Shown here: one piece after another, positions 43,413 through 51,501 of the stretch | Position numbering within the stretch: the stretch's first letter is position 1 | Layout: every line of letters begins with the position of its first letter | Assembly: GCA_018716285.1 (NCBI GenBank) | Contig: DVKD01000046.1 | Span: 28,643-92,642, forward strand | Length of the DNA: 64,000 bases | Reading direction: 5' to 3' | Source of the DNA: Candidatus Merdivicinus faecavium | Lineage (GTDB): Bacteria; Bacillota; Clostridia; Oscillospirales; Ruminococcaceae | Made by a program: the position numbers and the translations under genes | The notes under the pieces: model-generated | What the model saw: only the letters and a program-made list of their open reading frames with translations | What the model was told of the DNA's origin: nothing | Database searches by the model: none

Positions 43413-45080
43413 TTATCCGCGCGCGGCGTTTTTGATGGCCTTCAGCCGCTTCATGACGTCGTTTTCTCCCCGGCCGAAATAATCGTGCAGGGTCTTGTAT
43501 TCGGCGTAGAGCTTGTCGTAGACCGCCGCGTTCTCCGGAATCGGGCGGTAGATGATGTCGCGGGAGGTGTCGACCGCGCGGGCCGCCTCAAAGATGCTGT
43601 CGAAGCCGCCGGCCTCCTTCCCCGCCGCGACCGCGCCGAAGAGGGCGGAGCCGAGGGCCGGTCCCTGGGAGGTCGAGGTGACCCGGACCGGCATGTTCAG
43701 CACGTCGGCATAGATCTGCATCATCATCGGGTCTTTGCGGGCGATGCCGCCCGAGGCGACGAACTCCTCAACCGGGACGCCGCCCTCTTTGAAGTTGTCG
43801 ACGATCATCCGGGTGCCGTAGGCGGTCGCCTCGATGAGGGCGCGGTAGATCTGCTCCGGGCGGGTCTGGAGGGTCATGCCGAGGATCATGCCGGTCAGGT
43901 CGACGTCAACTAGGACCGAGCGGTTGCCGTTCCACCAGTCGAGGGCGAGCAGGCCGCTCTCGCCGGGCTTTTCACGCTGGGCCTTTTCGCGGAGGAATTT
44001 GTGGATGTTTATCCCGGCGGCCTGCGCTTCCTCATAGTAGGAAGCGGGCAGACAGTTGTCGATGAACCAGGCGAAATGGTCGCCGACGCAGGACTGCCCG
44101 GCCTCATAGCCGAAGAACCCGGGCATGATGCCGTCCTCGACGACGCCGCAGATGCCGGGGACCTGCACCTCCTCGGTCCCCATCAGCATGTGGCAGGTCG
44201 AGGTGCCCATGATGGCCAGGACCTTGCCCGGCCCGTCGATGCCGGCAGCCGGGACGCAGACGTGGGCGTCGACGTTGCCCACCGCGACGGCGATCCCCTC
44301 GGGGAGCCCGGTCAGCGCGGCGGCCTTGGCGGTCAGGAAGCCGGCGCGGGAGCCGAGCGGGGTGATTTCCCGGGAAAACTTCTCGTCCGGCAGCTTCGCG
44401 AGCCGCGGGTCGAGGGCGGCGAAGAATTCCTCAGAGGGGAAGCCGGTCTTTTTGTTCCAGATCTCCTTATATCCGGCGGTGCAGGAGTTGCGGGTCTCCC
44501 TGCCGCAGAGCTGCCAGACAATCCAGTCGGCGGCCTCGATAAAGCGGTCCATCTTTTCATAGATCTCGGGGTCCTCGTCGAGGATCTGCCAGATTTTCGG
44601 CACCGCCCACTCGGAGGAGATCTTGCCGCCGTAGTTTGCGAGCCACTTCTCCCCGCGCGCGGCGGCGATGCGGTTCAATTCATTTGCCTTGTCTTGGGCG
44701 GCGTGGTGCTTCCAGAGCTTGACATAGGCGTGGGGACGGTTCTGGTATTCAGGCAGGAAGCAGAGGGGCGTCCCGTCCTTTAGGGTGGGCAGGACGGTGC
44801 AGGCGGTGAAATCGATCCCGATGCCGATAACATCGGCGGGGTTGACCCCGCTTTCCGCCAGGACAGCCGGGATGGTGTGTTCGAGCACATCAAGGTAATC
44901 CTGAGGATGCTGGAGCGCCCAGTCGTTTTTTAAGGGGGTCCCGTCGGGGAGGGCGCGGTCCATTACCGCGTGAGGATACTCGTAGACAGAAGAGGCGAGT
45001 TCTTCACCGGTGGCGGCATTGATAATCAGGGCGCGCCCGGAGAGGGTGCCGTAGTCAACGCCGATTGCATATTTTTTCAT
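43413..45080 (-). CDS. araB: Ribulokinase
   Basis: 555-residue FGGY-family kinase phosphorylating L-ribulose. The N-terminal ATPase motif [13 protein letters not shown] and [11 protein letters not shown] are followed by [14 protein letters not shown] and the C-terminal [20 protein letters not shown], both characteristic of AraB. It is the first gene of the minus-strand arabinose-type operon, whose isomerase and transporter are not in the window. Confidence 0.95.
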   Translation of the reverse strand: MKKYAIGVDYGTLSGRALIINAATGEELASSVYEYPHAVMDRALPDGTPLKNDWALQHPQDYLDVLEHTIPAVLAESGVNPADVIGIGIDFTACTVLPTLKDGTPLCFLPEYQNRPHAYVKLWKHHAAQDKANELNRIAAARGEKWLANYGGKISSEWAVPKIWQILDEDPEIYEKMDRFIEAADWIVWQLCGRETRNSCTAGYKEIWNKKTGFPSEEFFAALDPRLAKLPDEKFSREITPLGSRAGFLTAKAAALTGLPEGIAVAVGNVDAHVCVPAAGIDGPGKVLAIMGTSTCHMLMGTEEVQVPGICGVVEDGIMPGFFGYEAGQSCVGDHFAWFIDNCLPASYYEEAQAAGINIHKFLREKAQREKPGESGLLALDWWNGNRSVLVDVDLTGMILGMTLQTRPEQIYRALIEATAYGTRMIVDNFKEGGVPVEEFVASGGIARKDPMMMQIYADVLNMPVRVTSTSQGPALGSALFGAVAAGKEAGGFDSIFEAARAVDTSRDIIYRPIPENAAVYDKLYAEYKTLHDYFGRGENDVMKRLKAIKNAARG

Positions 45081-45121
45081 CTTTCATCGTCCTTTCTCTT
45101 GGAAAAACATATTCCATTCGA

Positions 45122-45150
45122 ATTATAGCATAGTTCCCCAGATTTGAAAA
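45122..45150 (-). promoter_or_regulatory. Extended -10 promoter of araB
   Basis: TATAAT (45127-45122) preceded by TGC, with a weak -35 TTTTCA at a 17-nt spacer. The weak -35 suggests an activator or de-repression. No perfect palindrome was found at it. Confidence 0.65.
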
Positions 45151-45183
45151 GGCCTGAATAAAAATTTCGTGATTTTTCCGAAT

Positions 45184-45215
45184 AAAAGAAAAGGACGGCT
45201 GCTTGCCGCCCTTTT
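45184..45215 (-). terminator. Terminator of the PadR operon
   Basis: Minus strand 11-nt arms AAAAGGGCGGC / GCCGTCCTTTT with one G-T pair, then CTTTTATT. Confidence 0.75.
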
Positions 45216-45234
45216 GTGGTGAAATATAGAAGCC

Positions 45235-46218
45235 TCACTGCCCGACCGTTACCTGTACATCGCCGAACTGGGTCTCCGCCCGGATGAGCGGGCCGCTGTT
45301 CTGTTCCGAATGGCTGCCGGTATACTGCGTCCCATTCAGCCGGATGTCACCGAAGCTGGTGGAAAGCTCATAGGAATACGCTTCCCGCTGTCCGCTGAGC
45401 CGGACCCGAACGTCGCCGGCTTCCGTCTTCGCGCTCAGGTCGCCTTCCATCGCGCCTTCGATCTCAATATCCCCGAAGGCAAGGCTCAGGTCAGCAGAAC
45501 CGAGGGTGCTCTCCTCAATCTTCAGGTCGCCGCTGCCGCTTTCCGCGGAAAGCAGCCCGCTGATCTCCGATTTTTCCACCTTGATCTCGCCCGCGCCGAG
45601 TACGGCGCTGACTTCCCCGATGCGGCAGCTTTCCAGGTCGATCTCCCCCGCGCCCGCCTGGGCGGTAAGCGCTCCTGCCTGGACCCCGTCAAAGTCCAGA
45701 TCGCCGTAATCGGCGGAAACGGAGAGGGTCAGTTCTTCCGCCGCTTCCTGCGGCAGGACCAGGTGGACCTTCAGGTCGTCGCCATCAAAGTGGACCCAGT
45801 TCCTCCAGTCTGTCCAATCCTCCTCCCATTCTTCCGTAATGGAGAGGACGCCGTCTGCAACTGTCCAGGAAATGGTAGCGCCCCGGCCCTCGTCTTCCGT
45901 CCAGATGTTCAGCTCCCTGCCGGTGGTCACTTCCAGATCGTACAGGTGCAGCTCTGCCTCAACCCGGACAAGGCTGTCGTCGGGCACCGGGGAATTCTGG
46001 GTCGGAGATTCGGGCGCAGAAGGCGCAGCCGGCGCGGATGTCCGTCCGTCTTCGCCGAGATAGAAATGGAAACCGCCCGGAGTAGCCGAGATGGTGACGC
46101 CGCCGACCTCTGTCGTATATCCATCCGCGCCCATCGCGACCGCAGCCGCGTACATCCCGCCGCCGGCTAAGAAAAGCACGACGCAGACGCTTAACAGGAT
46201 GATCATCGTTTTTTTCAT
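45235..46218 (-). CDS. DUF4097 beta-strand-repeat protein
   Basis: 327-residue membrane-anchored protein: one N-terminal helix (5-29), a proline/serine linker near 62-80, then right-handed beta-helix-like repeats with recurrent GDL/GEI turns (YGDLDFDG, AGAGEIDLES, SGSGDLKIEES, FGDIEIEG), the pattern of DUF4097 adhesin-like proteins. Last gene of a padR-DUF1700-DUF4097 unit, a common Firmicutes set linked to envelope homeostasis. Confidence 0.88.
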   Translation of the reverse strand: MKKTMIILLSVCVVLFLAGGGMYAAAVAMGADGYTTEVGGVTISATPGGFHFYLGEDGRTSAPAAPSAPESPTQNSPVPDDSLVRVEAELHLYDLEVTTGRELNIWTEDEGRGATISWTVADGVLSITEEWEEDWTDWRNWVHFDGDDLKVHLVLPQEAAEELTLSVSADYGDLDFDGVQAGALTAQAGAGEIDLESCRIGEVSAVLGAGEIKVEKSEISGLLSAESGSGDLKIEESTLGSADLSLAFGDIEIEGAMEGDLSAKTEAGDVRVRLSGQREAYSYELSTSFGDIRLNGTQYTGSHSEQNSGPLIRAETQFGDVQVTVGQ

Positions 46219-46225
46219 AATGCCG

Positions 46226-46888
46226 TTACTCCTTTCCCGTCACAGGGGTCTGCCCCCTTTTTTCGCGCTGTCTCTGCCACATCCCCTTGCCTTTCCGCCA
46301 GCACCAGGGGATGAACTTGCCGCAGACCAGGTAGCAGATGATCCCGCACAGCAGCGCCCCGCCAAGCTGCACCAGAGCCAGGCCGATGAGCAGGATGCCG
46401 TCTGCGGGAGAAGTTGCAAACAGCGGCAGCCCGAACCCGATGCAGAAAAAGGCTGCGATCACAAGCGCCGCCGCTGCCACTGCGATGCCCGCCAGCAGCG
46501 CGACGAGCCCTGCCAGCACCCCGAGGATGCAGGCCGCGAAACCGATCAGCAGCGGCAGCCAGATGACGCTGCTCAGGATGACAAGGATCCAGAAGGCCGC
46601 GCCCCTGCCCTGTTTTTGGCGGGCGGGCGGCTCCATCTGCCGGAACGCGTTCTCCTGTTCCTGCCCCGGTTCCGGCTGCGGCGCACGGGTCAGACTGAAT
46701 ACCGAATTCTCCACGATGTTGCGGGCCAGTTCCCGCGGCGAGCCGAGCTCGGCGATCACCTGCTGCTCGTTTTCCGGGCCCGCGTCGTCAAAATACTCCT
46801 CATAGTAGCGCAGGGCCTCCTCCTGCTCCTGCAGCGGCAGCGACCGCAGCTCCTGCCGCAGCGCTCCGAGATACTCATTTCTTGTCAT
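46226..46888 (-). CDS. DUF1700 membrane protein
   Basis: 220-residue protein: an N-terminal cytoplasmic DUF1700 helical bundle (MTRNEYLGALRQELRSLP, then RYYEEYFDDAG), then about four membrane helices. The start at 46888 overlaps the padR stop by 14 nt. A longer frame lacks a ribosome site. DUF1700 proteins are usual partners of PadR regulators and DUF4097 proteins. Confidence 0.9.
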   Translation of the reverse strand: MTRNEYLGALRQELRSLPLQEQEEALRYYEEYFDDAGPENEQQVIAELGSPRELARNIVENSVFSLTRAPQPEPGQEQENAFRQMEPPARQKQGRGAAFWILVILSSVIWLPLLIGFAACILGVLAGLVALLAGIAVAAAALVIAAFFCIGFGLPLFATSPADGILLIGLALVQLGGALLCGIICYLVCGKFIPWCWRKGKGMWQRQREKRGQTPVTGKE

Positions 46889-47201
46889 GCTGCTCCCCCT
46901 TTGCCAAAAATCCATCGATTTTTTCCCGGAATTCCATCCATTCCGTGCGGTAGTCTTCCGAAAGCGCCCGCCCTTCGGCAGTCAGCCGGTAGTATCGGCG
47001 GTTGCGGCCCTGGAATGGTTCGTCGTAGGTCTCGAGTGCGCCGTCCTTCTGCAGCCGCCGCAGCACCGGGTAAAGGGTCGATTCGGAGATGTCGAAATGC
47101 GCCCGGATCTGCTGGGTCAGCTGATAGCCGTAGATGTCTCCCTCAGCCAAAACCGAGAGGACACAGGCATCAAGCAGCCCGGAGCCGATTTGAAATGCCA
47201 C
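46875..47201 (-). CDS. PadR-family transcriptional regulator
   Basis: 108-residue winged-helix regulator of the short PadR-s2 type: LLDACVLSVLAEGDIYGYQLTQQI, then STLYPVLRRLQKDGALE and NRRYYRLTAEG. GTG start at 47201 with a GGAAGGGG site. Its own promoter contains a large inverted repeat that it probably binds, making an autoregulated operon with DUF1700 and DUF4097. Confidence 0.93.
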   Translation of the reverse strand: MAFQIGSGLLDACVLSVLAEGDIYGYQLTQQIRAHFDISESTLYPVLRRLQKDGALETYDEPFQGRNRRYYRLTAEGRALSEDYRTEWMEFREKIDGFLAKGEQHDKK

Positions 47202-47218
47202 GCTACCCCTTCCTTTCT

Positions 47219-47274
47219 AATATTATATGACGTATAACCTCATCGGTTGCTTATATTATAAATCATATAATATT
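47219..47274. promoter_or_regulatory. Paired operator sites of the padR operon
   Basis: Exact 12-bp inverted repeat AATATTATATGA (47219-47230) and TCATATAATATT (47263-47274), 44 bp centre to centre. One half lies in the -35/-10 spacer, the other in the 5-prime leader near the ribosome site. Binding by PadR is inferred. Confidence 0.75.
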
Positions 47275-47283
47275 GTCTGTCAA
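47255..47283 (-). promoter_or_regulatory. Sigma-A promoter of the padR operon
   Basis: Minus strand TTGACA (47283-47278), 17-nt spacer, TATAAT (47260-47255), both consensus. Confidence 0.92.
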
Positions 47284-47375
47284 TAGGATATTGCAAAATT
47301 ATCAGTGTCTTTTTGGAATGTGATGGATCATCCCCATAAGGGCTGCGCTAATCCGTATTTTTCTGCTGAAAGCGC

Positions 47376-47407
47376 AAAAAAGTCCAGAGGGCTTTTGCCC
47401 TCTGGAC
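47376..47407 (-). terminator. Terminator after the DUF4234 gene
   Basis: 11-bp perfect stem GTCCAGAGGGC / GCCCTCTGGAC, 4-nt loop, six T on the minus strand. Confidence 0.93.
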
Positions 47408-47437
47408 GCAGGGTTCCGCTGTGCGCGGCAGGCCGGC

Positions 47438-47854
47438 TTACTGCGCCTGGCCGCCGTTCATGTTGCTGTTATACATGCTGGCGTTGTAGGCGGAGATCAG
47501 CTCGTTTAAGTTCTTGATGAACAGATAGATGCCGATATAGGAGCCGACGCCGCAGATCAGGGTTCCGAGCAGGATCCACATCAGATAAGAGGTGCCGTTC
47601 TCGTTGCAGGGGATGTTGTTGCGGTCGGCAAGCGCTTTGATCCGGTTGCCCTGGTCGTAGTACCAGTAGTAGCTGTAGAAGCCGCAGGTCACCAGGGTGA
47701 AGAGCAGGACGGTCGTCGGCTCGGTGTTACGGCCGTCGTCCCCGACCATCGTGTTGATGTCCCGGGTCGTGGTGTAGAAGAAGTACCAACTGTAAAAACC
47801 GCAGGTGACGATGTTGAGCAGCAGGTACATCCAGAAATTGCGTTGTTGGATCAT
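47438..47854 (-). CDS. DUF4234 membrane protein
   Basis: 138-residue protein with three helices and two aromatic repeats (NIVTCGFYSWYFFYTT and LVTCGFYSYYWYYDQGNRI), the signature of DUF4234. GGGAGG lies before the ATG. Co-directional with and 15 nt after the DUF2752 gene. Function unknown. Confidence 0.85.
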   Translation of the reverse strand: MIQQRNFWMYLLLNIVTCGFYSWYFFYTTTRDINTMVGDDGRNTEPTTVLLFTLVTCGFYSYYWYYDQGNRIKALADRNNIPCNENGTSYLMWILLGTLICGVGSYIGIYLFIKNLNELISAYNASMYNSNMNGGQAQ

Positions 47855-47869
47855 GTGATTTTCCTCCCA

Positions 47870-48295
47870 TCATGTCAGCAGGCCGGCTCTTGCAAGCAGC
47901 CAGCCCAGAATACTCTGAGACTGATACTCCATCGGCGGAGTGTCGGGAAAGCAGCGCAGCATCCGCACCAGGTAGACCCCCAGCACCAGGACGAGCAGGC
48001 CGATGGCGGCGGCGCTGTTGAGCCGCCTGCTGCGGAAGATCCCGGCGGGAAAGAAAATCTGCGCCAGGAAAAGCAGCGCGGGAAGCGGCCAGAGCGGATG
48101 GTAATAAAACGCCCGCCCAAAATCCAGCGACAGGGCCGCCAGATGCGCCCGCGTCATGCCGCAGCCGGGACAGGGGACCCCTGTCACCCACCGGAACACG
48201 CAGCCCAGGTCGAGGACCAGGATCAGCACAGCCGCAAGCAAAAGCCCGAGCAGCACCTTTTTGAAATCCGGGCGCACCGGTTTCTGCAGCAGCAA
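47870..48295 (-). CDS. DUF2752 membrane protein, TTG start
   Basis: 141-residue protein with three helices and the DUF2752 signature TGVPCPGCGMTRA with its cysteine pair. A strong promoter at 48358-48329 would begin the transcript only a few nt before an ATG at 48319, with no ribosome site. TTG at 48295 has GGGGAGG 5 nt upstream and is preferred. Followed by DUF4234, which often pairs with DUF2752. Confidence 0.8.
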   Translation of the reverse strand: MLLQKPVRPDFKKVLLGLLLAAVLILVLDLGCVFRWVTGVPCPGCGMTRAHLAALSLDFGRAFYYHPLWPLPALLFLAQIFFPAGIFRSRRLNSAAAIGLLVLVLGVYLVRMLRCFPDTPPMEYQSQSILGWLLARAGLLT

Positions 48296-48328
48296 TCGCG
48301 CCTCCCCTTTCCGTCTCATGTTAATAAA

Positions 48329-48358
48329 ATTCTAACATTTTCACCCCCATTCTGTCAA
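48329..48358 (-). promoter_or_regulatory. Promoter of the DUF2752-DUF4234 unit
   Basis: Minus strand TTGACA (48358-48353), 18-nt spacer, TAGAAT (48334-48329). Confidence 0.8.
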
Positions 48359-48389
48359 CCCGTTTTCCTATATTTTTTGAAAACAGCCG

Positions 48390-48418
48390 TTGACAAAATC
48401 TGCAAAATCAGGTAAAAT
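48390..48418 (+). promoter_or_regulatory. Promoter of rnpB
   Basis: TTGACA at 48390-48395, 17-nt spacer, TAAAAT at 48413-48418. Confidence 0.88.
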
Positions 48419-48424
48419 AGGAAA

Positions 48425-48755
48425 GCTGAGAAGACTGTGTGGCAGCGTGGAGCAATCCATGAGGAAAGTCCGAGCATCACAGGACAGGATAACTGCTAAC
48501 GGCAGCCGAAGGCGACTTCAGGGAAAGTGCAACAGAGAGATACCGCCGGGATTTCCCGGTAAGGGTGGAAAGGCGAGGTAAGAGCTCACCGGAGCGGGGG
48601 GAACCCCGCTGCCATGTAAACCCTATCCGATGCAACACCGACTGGGAGGTTATCGTTGGTCCGACGCTCCCGACGGGTGGCTTGAGCGGCATGGCGACAT
48701 GCCGTCGAGATAGATTGTCACACACGACAGAACTCGGCTTACAGGTCTTCTCAGC
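48425..48755 (+). ncRNA. rnpB: RNase P RNA
   Basis: The catalytic RNA of RNase P, which matures tRNA 5-prime ends. Terminal helix P1 is GCTGAGAAGAC (48425-48435) with GTCTTCTCAGC (48745-48755). The universal core GAGGAAAGTCCGAGC follows near 48460, and the 3-prime core ACAGAACTCGGCTTACAG precedes P1. Length of about 331 nt is normal. The bacterial A- versus B-type class was not resolved. No protein frame in this stretch is real. Confidence 0.96.
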
Positions 48756-48770
48756 AGAATAATAAAAGGA

Positions 48771-48811
48771 ACCATCGTCTCTGGCGAATGCGCCGGATGC
48801 GGTGGTTTTTT
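48771..48811 (+). terminator. rnpB terminator
   Basis: Long imperfect stem from ACCATCG to GCGGTGGT with several G-U pairs, then six to seven T. Confidence 0.75.
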
Positions 48812-48890
48812 GTCTTTCATATGGGAATTTGTGCCCGTCAGCAGCGTTTTTCAAGGACCGCGGCAGCAGAATCTGTTTCCCCAAAGCCCA

Positions 48891-48917
48891 TGTACCATAC
48901 AAAAAACGTATGGTACA
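48891..48917. promoter_or_regulatory. LysR-type box upstream of the flavodoxin operon
   Basis: Perfect 10-bp arms TGTACCATAC and GTATGGTACA around 7 nt. The inner ATAC-N7-GTAT contains the T-N11-A form of LysR-type regulator sites, and the centre is about 65 bp before the predicted transcription start. No lysR gene is in the window. Binding is inferred. Confidence 0.6.
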
Positions 48918-48934
48918 AAATAAAAGATAAGTAT

Positions 48935-48963
48935 TAGACACTGAAAAGAAGCTGCTTTATAAT
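48935..48963 (+). promoter_or_regulatory. Promoter of the flavodoxin-cyclophilin gene
   Basis: TAGACA at 48935-48940, 17-nt spacer, perfect TATAAT at 48958-48963. Confidence 0.8.
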
Positions 48964-49039
48964 AAAATCAGCAGAACCGATGCAGTATAGTCCGCAGATT
49001 CCTTATGGATTTGCTATGTGCGAACAGGAGGCAGTACAA

Positions 49040-50161
49040 GTGAAAAAACTACTCTCTCTCTTTTTAGCGGCGGCGATGGCCGTTTCCCTCGCAGCATGCG
49101 GAGCGGCAGAAACTGAGGACAGCGCCCCTTCCGAACCGGCCGAAAGCAGCGCTGCTGCATCCGGGCAGGAGCAGCCCGAGGATTCCGCTTCTGCTCCGGA
49201 ATCGTCCGGCCCAGATCAGCCGGGCGCGGGCGAGGAGGAAGGGGACAGCAATATTCTGGTGGCCTATTTTTCCTGGGCTGACAACGCCATATTGGACGAT
49301 GACGTGGATGCGGTCGCCTCACCCAGCGTGATCCCGCCCGGAAATGTGCAGCAGCTGGCGGGCTGGGTGCAGGAAGAAACCGGCGGCGACCTGTTTCCCA
49401 TCCGGGTGACCGACCCGTATCCCAGCGACTGGGACGCATGCCTTTCCCGCGCCAACCAGGAACGCGGCGACGACGCCCGCCCCGCGCTTATAGAGAATGT
49501 GGAAAATCTGGACCAGTATGACGCCGTATTCCTCGGCTATCCCAACTGGTGGTACGGCGTGCCGATGGCGCTGCTGACCTTTCTGGAGCAGAACGACCTG
49601 TCCGGCAAGCAGGTATACCTGTTCTGCTCCCACGGCACCGGCGGCCTTGCGGGCAGCGTGGAGCAGATTGCCGGGACGGCGCCTGATGCGGCAATCTCAG
49701 ACAATATCTTCGACTGCTATGAAGAGGATGCCGCCTCCTCCCAGCAGGACATCCAGGGCTGGGTGGCGGAACTGGGGTTTGGCGGCACGGAAACGGAGGA
49801 GGATCGTATGGAATCCCGACAGATTGCGGTACAATTTGACGGCGGCTCCGTCGTTTACGAGCTGAACGACAGCGCGGCGGCCGCTTCCCTTTACGCGCAG
49901 CTGCCTCTCACCATTGCGGTGGAGGACTTCAGCACCAACGAAAAAATCTTCTATCCGCCGGAGGAGCTGGATACCGGGGATGCCCCGCTGGCCCAGGCGG
50001 GGGCCGGCACGCTGGCCTACTATGCCCCCTGGGGGGATGTGGTGATGTTCTTCGATGACTATAGCCCAAACTCCTCCCTCTACGAGCTGGGACAGGCTGT
50101 CTCCGGCGGGGAGCTGATCAGCGAAATTTCCGGCACCGTCACCATCACGGCGGCAGAGTAA
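49040..50161 (+). CDS. Lipoprotein with flavodoxin and cyclophilin-like domains
   Basis: 373-residue lipoprotein: lipobox LAAC with Cys near residue 20, a Ser/Glu/Pro linker to about residue 72, a flavodoxin domain (about 74-250; GDSNILVAYFSW, then YDAVFLGYPNWWYGVPMALLTF and LFCSHGTGGLAGS), and a C-terminal cyclophilin-like beta domain (about 258-373). The usual SGNT phosphate loop is replaced by a longer ADNAILDDDVDAV insert, so FMN binding may be altered. GTG at 49040 has AGGAGG 7 nt upstream. Confidence 0.85.
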   Translation: MKKLLSLFLAAAMAVSLAACGAAETEDSAPSEPAESSAAASGQEQPEDSASAPESSGPDQPGAGEEEGDSNILVAYFSWADNAILDDDVDAVASPSVIPPGNVQQLAGWVQEETGGDLFPIRVTDPYPSDWDACLSRANQERGDDARPALIENVENLDQYDAVFLGYPNWWYGVPMALLTFLEQNDLSGKQVYLFCSHGTGGLAGSVEQIAGTAPDAAISDNIFDCYEEDAASSQQDIQGWVAELGFGGTETEEDRMESRQIAVQFDGGSVVYELNDSAAAASLYAQLPLTIAVEDFSTNEKIFYPPEELDTGDAPLAQAGAGTLAYYAPWGDVVMFFDDYSPNSSLYELGQAVSGGELISEISGTVTITAAE

Positions 50162-50197
50162 GCAGCACTTTGCATCTATGATAAGGAGGTCCATCCT

Positions 50198-50671
50198 ATG
50201 AAACAGACATTGATCGCATTCTTTTCCGCAAGCGGCGTCACCAGGCACGCCGCAGAACAGCTGGCAGCGGCAGCCGGCGGCGACCTGTACGAGATCAGGC
50301 CCGCCGTGCCCTATACCCGCGGCGACCTGAACTGGCGGGACCCGCACTCCCGCAGTTCGGCAGAGATGAAGGATCCGGCTTCCCGCCCCGCGCTGGCGGA
50401 CAAAGACGCGGACATCGCGGCCTATGACCGGATTTTCCTGGGGTTCCCCATCTGGTGGTACACAGCGCCCGCCATTATCCGCACCTTTTTGGAAAGCTAT
50501 GACTTCACCGGCAAAACCATTATCCTGTTCGCCACCTCAGGCGGCAGCGGTATGGGAAAAACGGCGGAGGACCTCTCCCCCATCTGCCCGGGAGCAGTGA
50601 TAAAGGAGGGCCGGCTGCTGAACGGAAAGCTTTCGCAGAAAATGCTGGAACAGTGGGCAGCATCCCTCTGA
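50198..50671 (+). CDS. Cytoplasmic flavodoxin
   Basis: 157-residue single-domain flavodoxin (Flavodoxin_4 type): IAFFSASGVTRHAAEQ phosphate loop, FPIWWYTAPAIIRTFLE FMN-stacking loop, and FATSGGSGMGKT. No signal peptide. Begins 36 nt after the preceding gene with GGAGG before the ATG. Confidence 0.9.
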   Translation: MKQTLIAFFSASGVTRHAAEQLAAAAGGDLYEIRPAVPYTRGDLNWRDPHSRSSAEMKDPASRPALADKDADIAAYDRIFLGFPIWWYTAPAIIRTFLESYDFTGKTIILFATSGGSGMGKTAEDLSPICPGAVIKEGRLLNGKLSQKMLEQWAASL

Positions 50672-50690
50672 GCCGGAATCGATATCGAAC

Positions 50691-50736
50691 CGCCGCCTGC
50701 CAACCCAAGCGCATCCTGGCAGGCGGCGCTTGGGTT
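50691..50736 (+). other. Interlocked inverted repeats after the flavodoxin gene
   Basis: CGCCGCCTGCCA (50691-50702) pairs with TGGCAGGCGGCG (50717-50728), while AACCCAAGCGC (50702-50712) pairs with GCGCTTGGGTT (50726-50736). The two stems cannot form together in full. No T run follows. It may be a transcript end, a switch, or a repeat unit. Confidence 0.55.
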
Positions 50737-50819
50737 CCGGCGCGGCTGCACGCCCGCTTATCATGGCAAATTGGCGTTGCCATGCAAAAAGAGTATTGAC
50801 AATAATGAAATATAAGCAT

Positions 50820-50848
50820 TTTACATACAGAAAAAAATCCTGTATACT
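50820..50848 (+). promoter_or_regulatory. Promoter of the second redox operon
   Basis: TTTACA at 50820-50825, 17-nt spacer, TATACT at 50843-50848. An inverted repeat ATACAG-N9-CTGTAT (50825-50845) fills the spacer and may be an operator. Confidence 0.65.
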
Positions 50849-50884
50849 GATAATCAGAACAAGGCGGATAAAGGAGCGCATGGA

Positions 50885-51496
50885 ATGACCGAATTGGAAA
50901 AGAAGCAGAGCGGACAGATTTACGACGCCCGAAACCCGGAACTCCGCAGGCAGCAGAACCGGGCCAAGGATCTGATGCGGACCTACAACAGTCTGCCCGC
51001 GGAAGACGCCGGAGCGCGCGCCCGCATTTTGTCCGCGTTATTCGGATGCCTTGGGAAAAATGCCCGCGTAAACCAGCCGATCTACGTGGATTACGGATAT
51101 AACATCCATCTTGCGGACAACAGCTTTATCAACATGCACTGCACCCTGCTGGATACCGCGGAGATTGTCATCGGGGAAAACACCCTGATCGGGCCGGATG
51201 TGAAAATTTATACCGCCGTTCACGCTTTGGACGGAGCAGAGCGGTTCTGGCTAGAGCCGGATGGGACTGCGGCGATAAAAACGCAGGCCAAGCGGGTGAC
51301 AATCGGTTCCTTCACCTGGATCGGGGGCGGGAGCATCATCCTTCCGGGCGTTGCCATCGGCGACAATGCCGTCATCGGCGCGGGGAGCGTGGTGACCGAA
51401 TCCATCCCGGACAACGCCGTCGCCTGCGGCAACCCCTGCAAGGTCAAAAAGTGGAACCCGCCCCTCCCTGCGGAACTCCGCAAAAGAAAGGAATGA
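50885..51496 (+). CDS. Sugar O-acetyltransferase (maltose/galactoside acetyltransferase type)
   Basis: 203-residue left-handed beta-helix acetyltransferase: N-terminal Mac domain (Glu/Lys-rich start, then AKDLMRTYNSLP), hexapeptide repeats (IVIGENTLIGPDVKI; IGDNAVIGAGSVVTESIPDNAVACGNPCKVKKW), and the catalytic His in YTAVHALDG. Acetyl-CoA-dependent detoxification of non-metabolised sugars is typical. First gene of a run to 57145. Confidence 0.93.
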   Translation: MTELEKKQSGQIYDARNPELRRQQNRAKDLMRTYNSLPAEDAGARARILSALFGCLGKNARVNQPIYVDYGYNIHLADNSFINMHCTLLDTAEIVIGENTLIGPDVKIYTAVHALDGAERFWLEPDGTAAIKTQAKRVTIGSFTWIGGGSIILPGVAIGDNAVIGAGSVVTESIPDNAVACGNPCKVKKWNPPLPAELRKRKE

Positions 51497-51501
51497 TCCT
51501 G

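Noticed and set aside
48477..48941. Open frames across the RNase P RNA
   Set aside because: The DNA is explained by the conserved rnpB core and its P1 stem.
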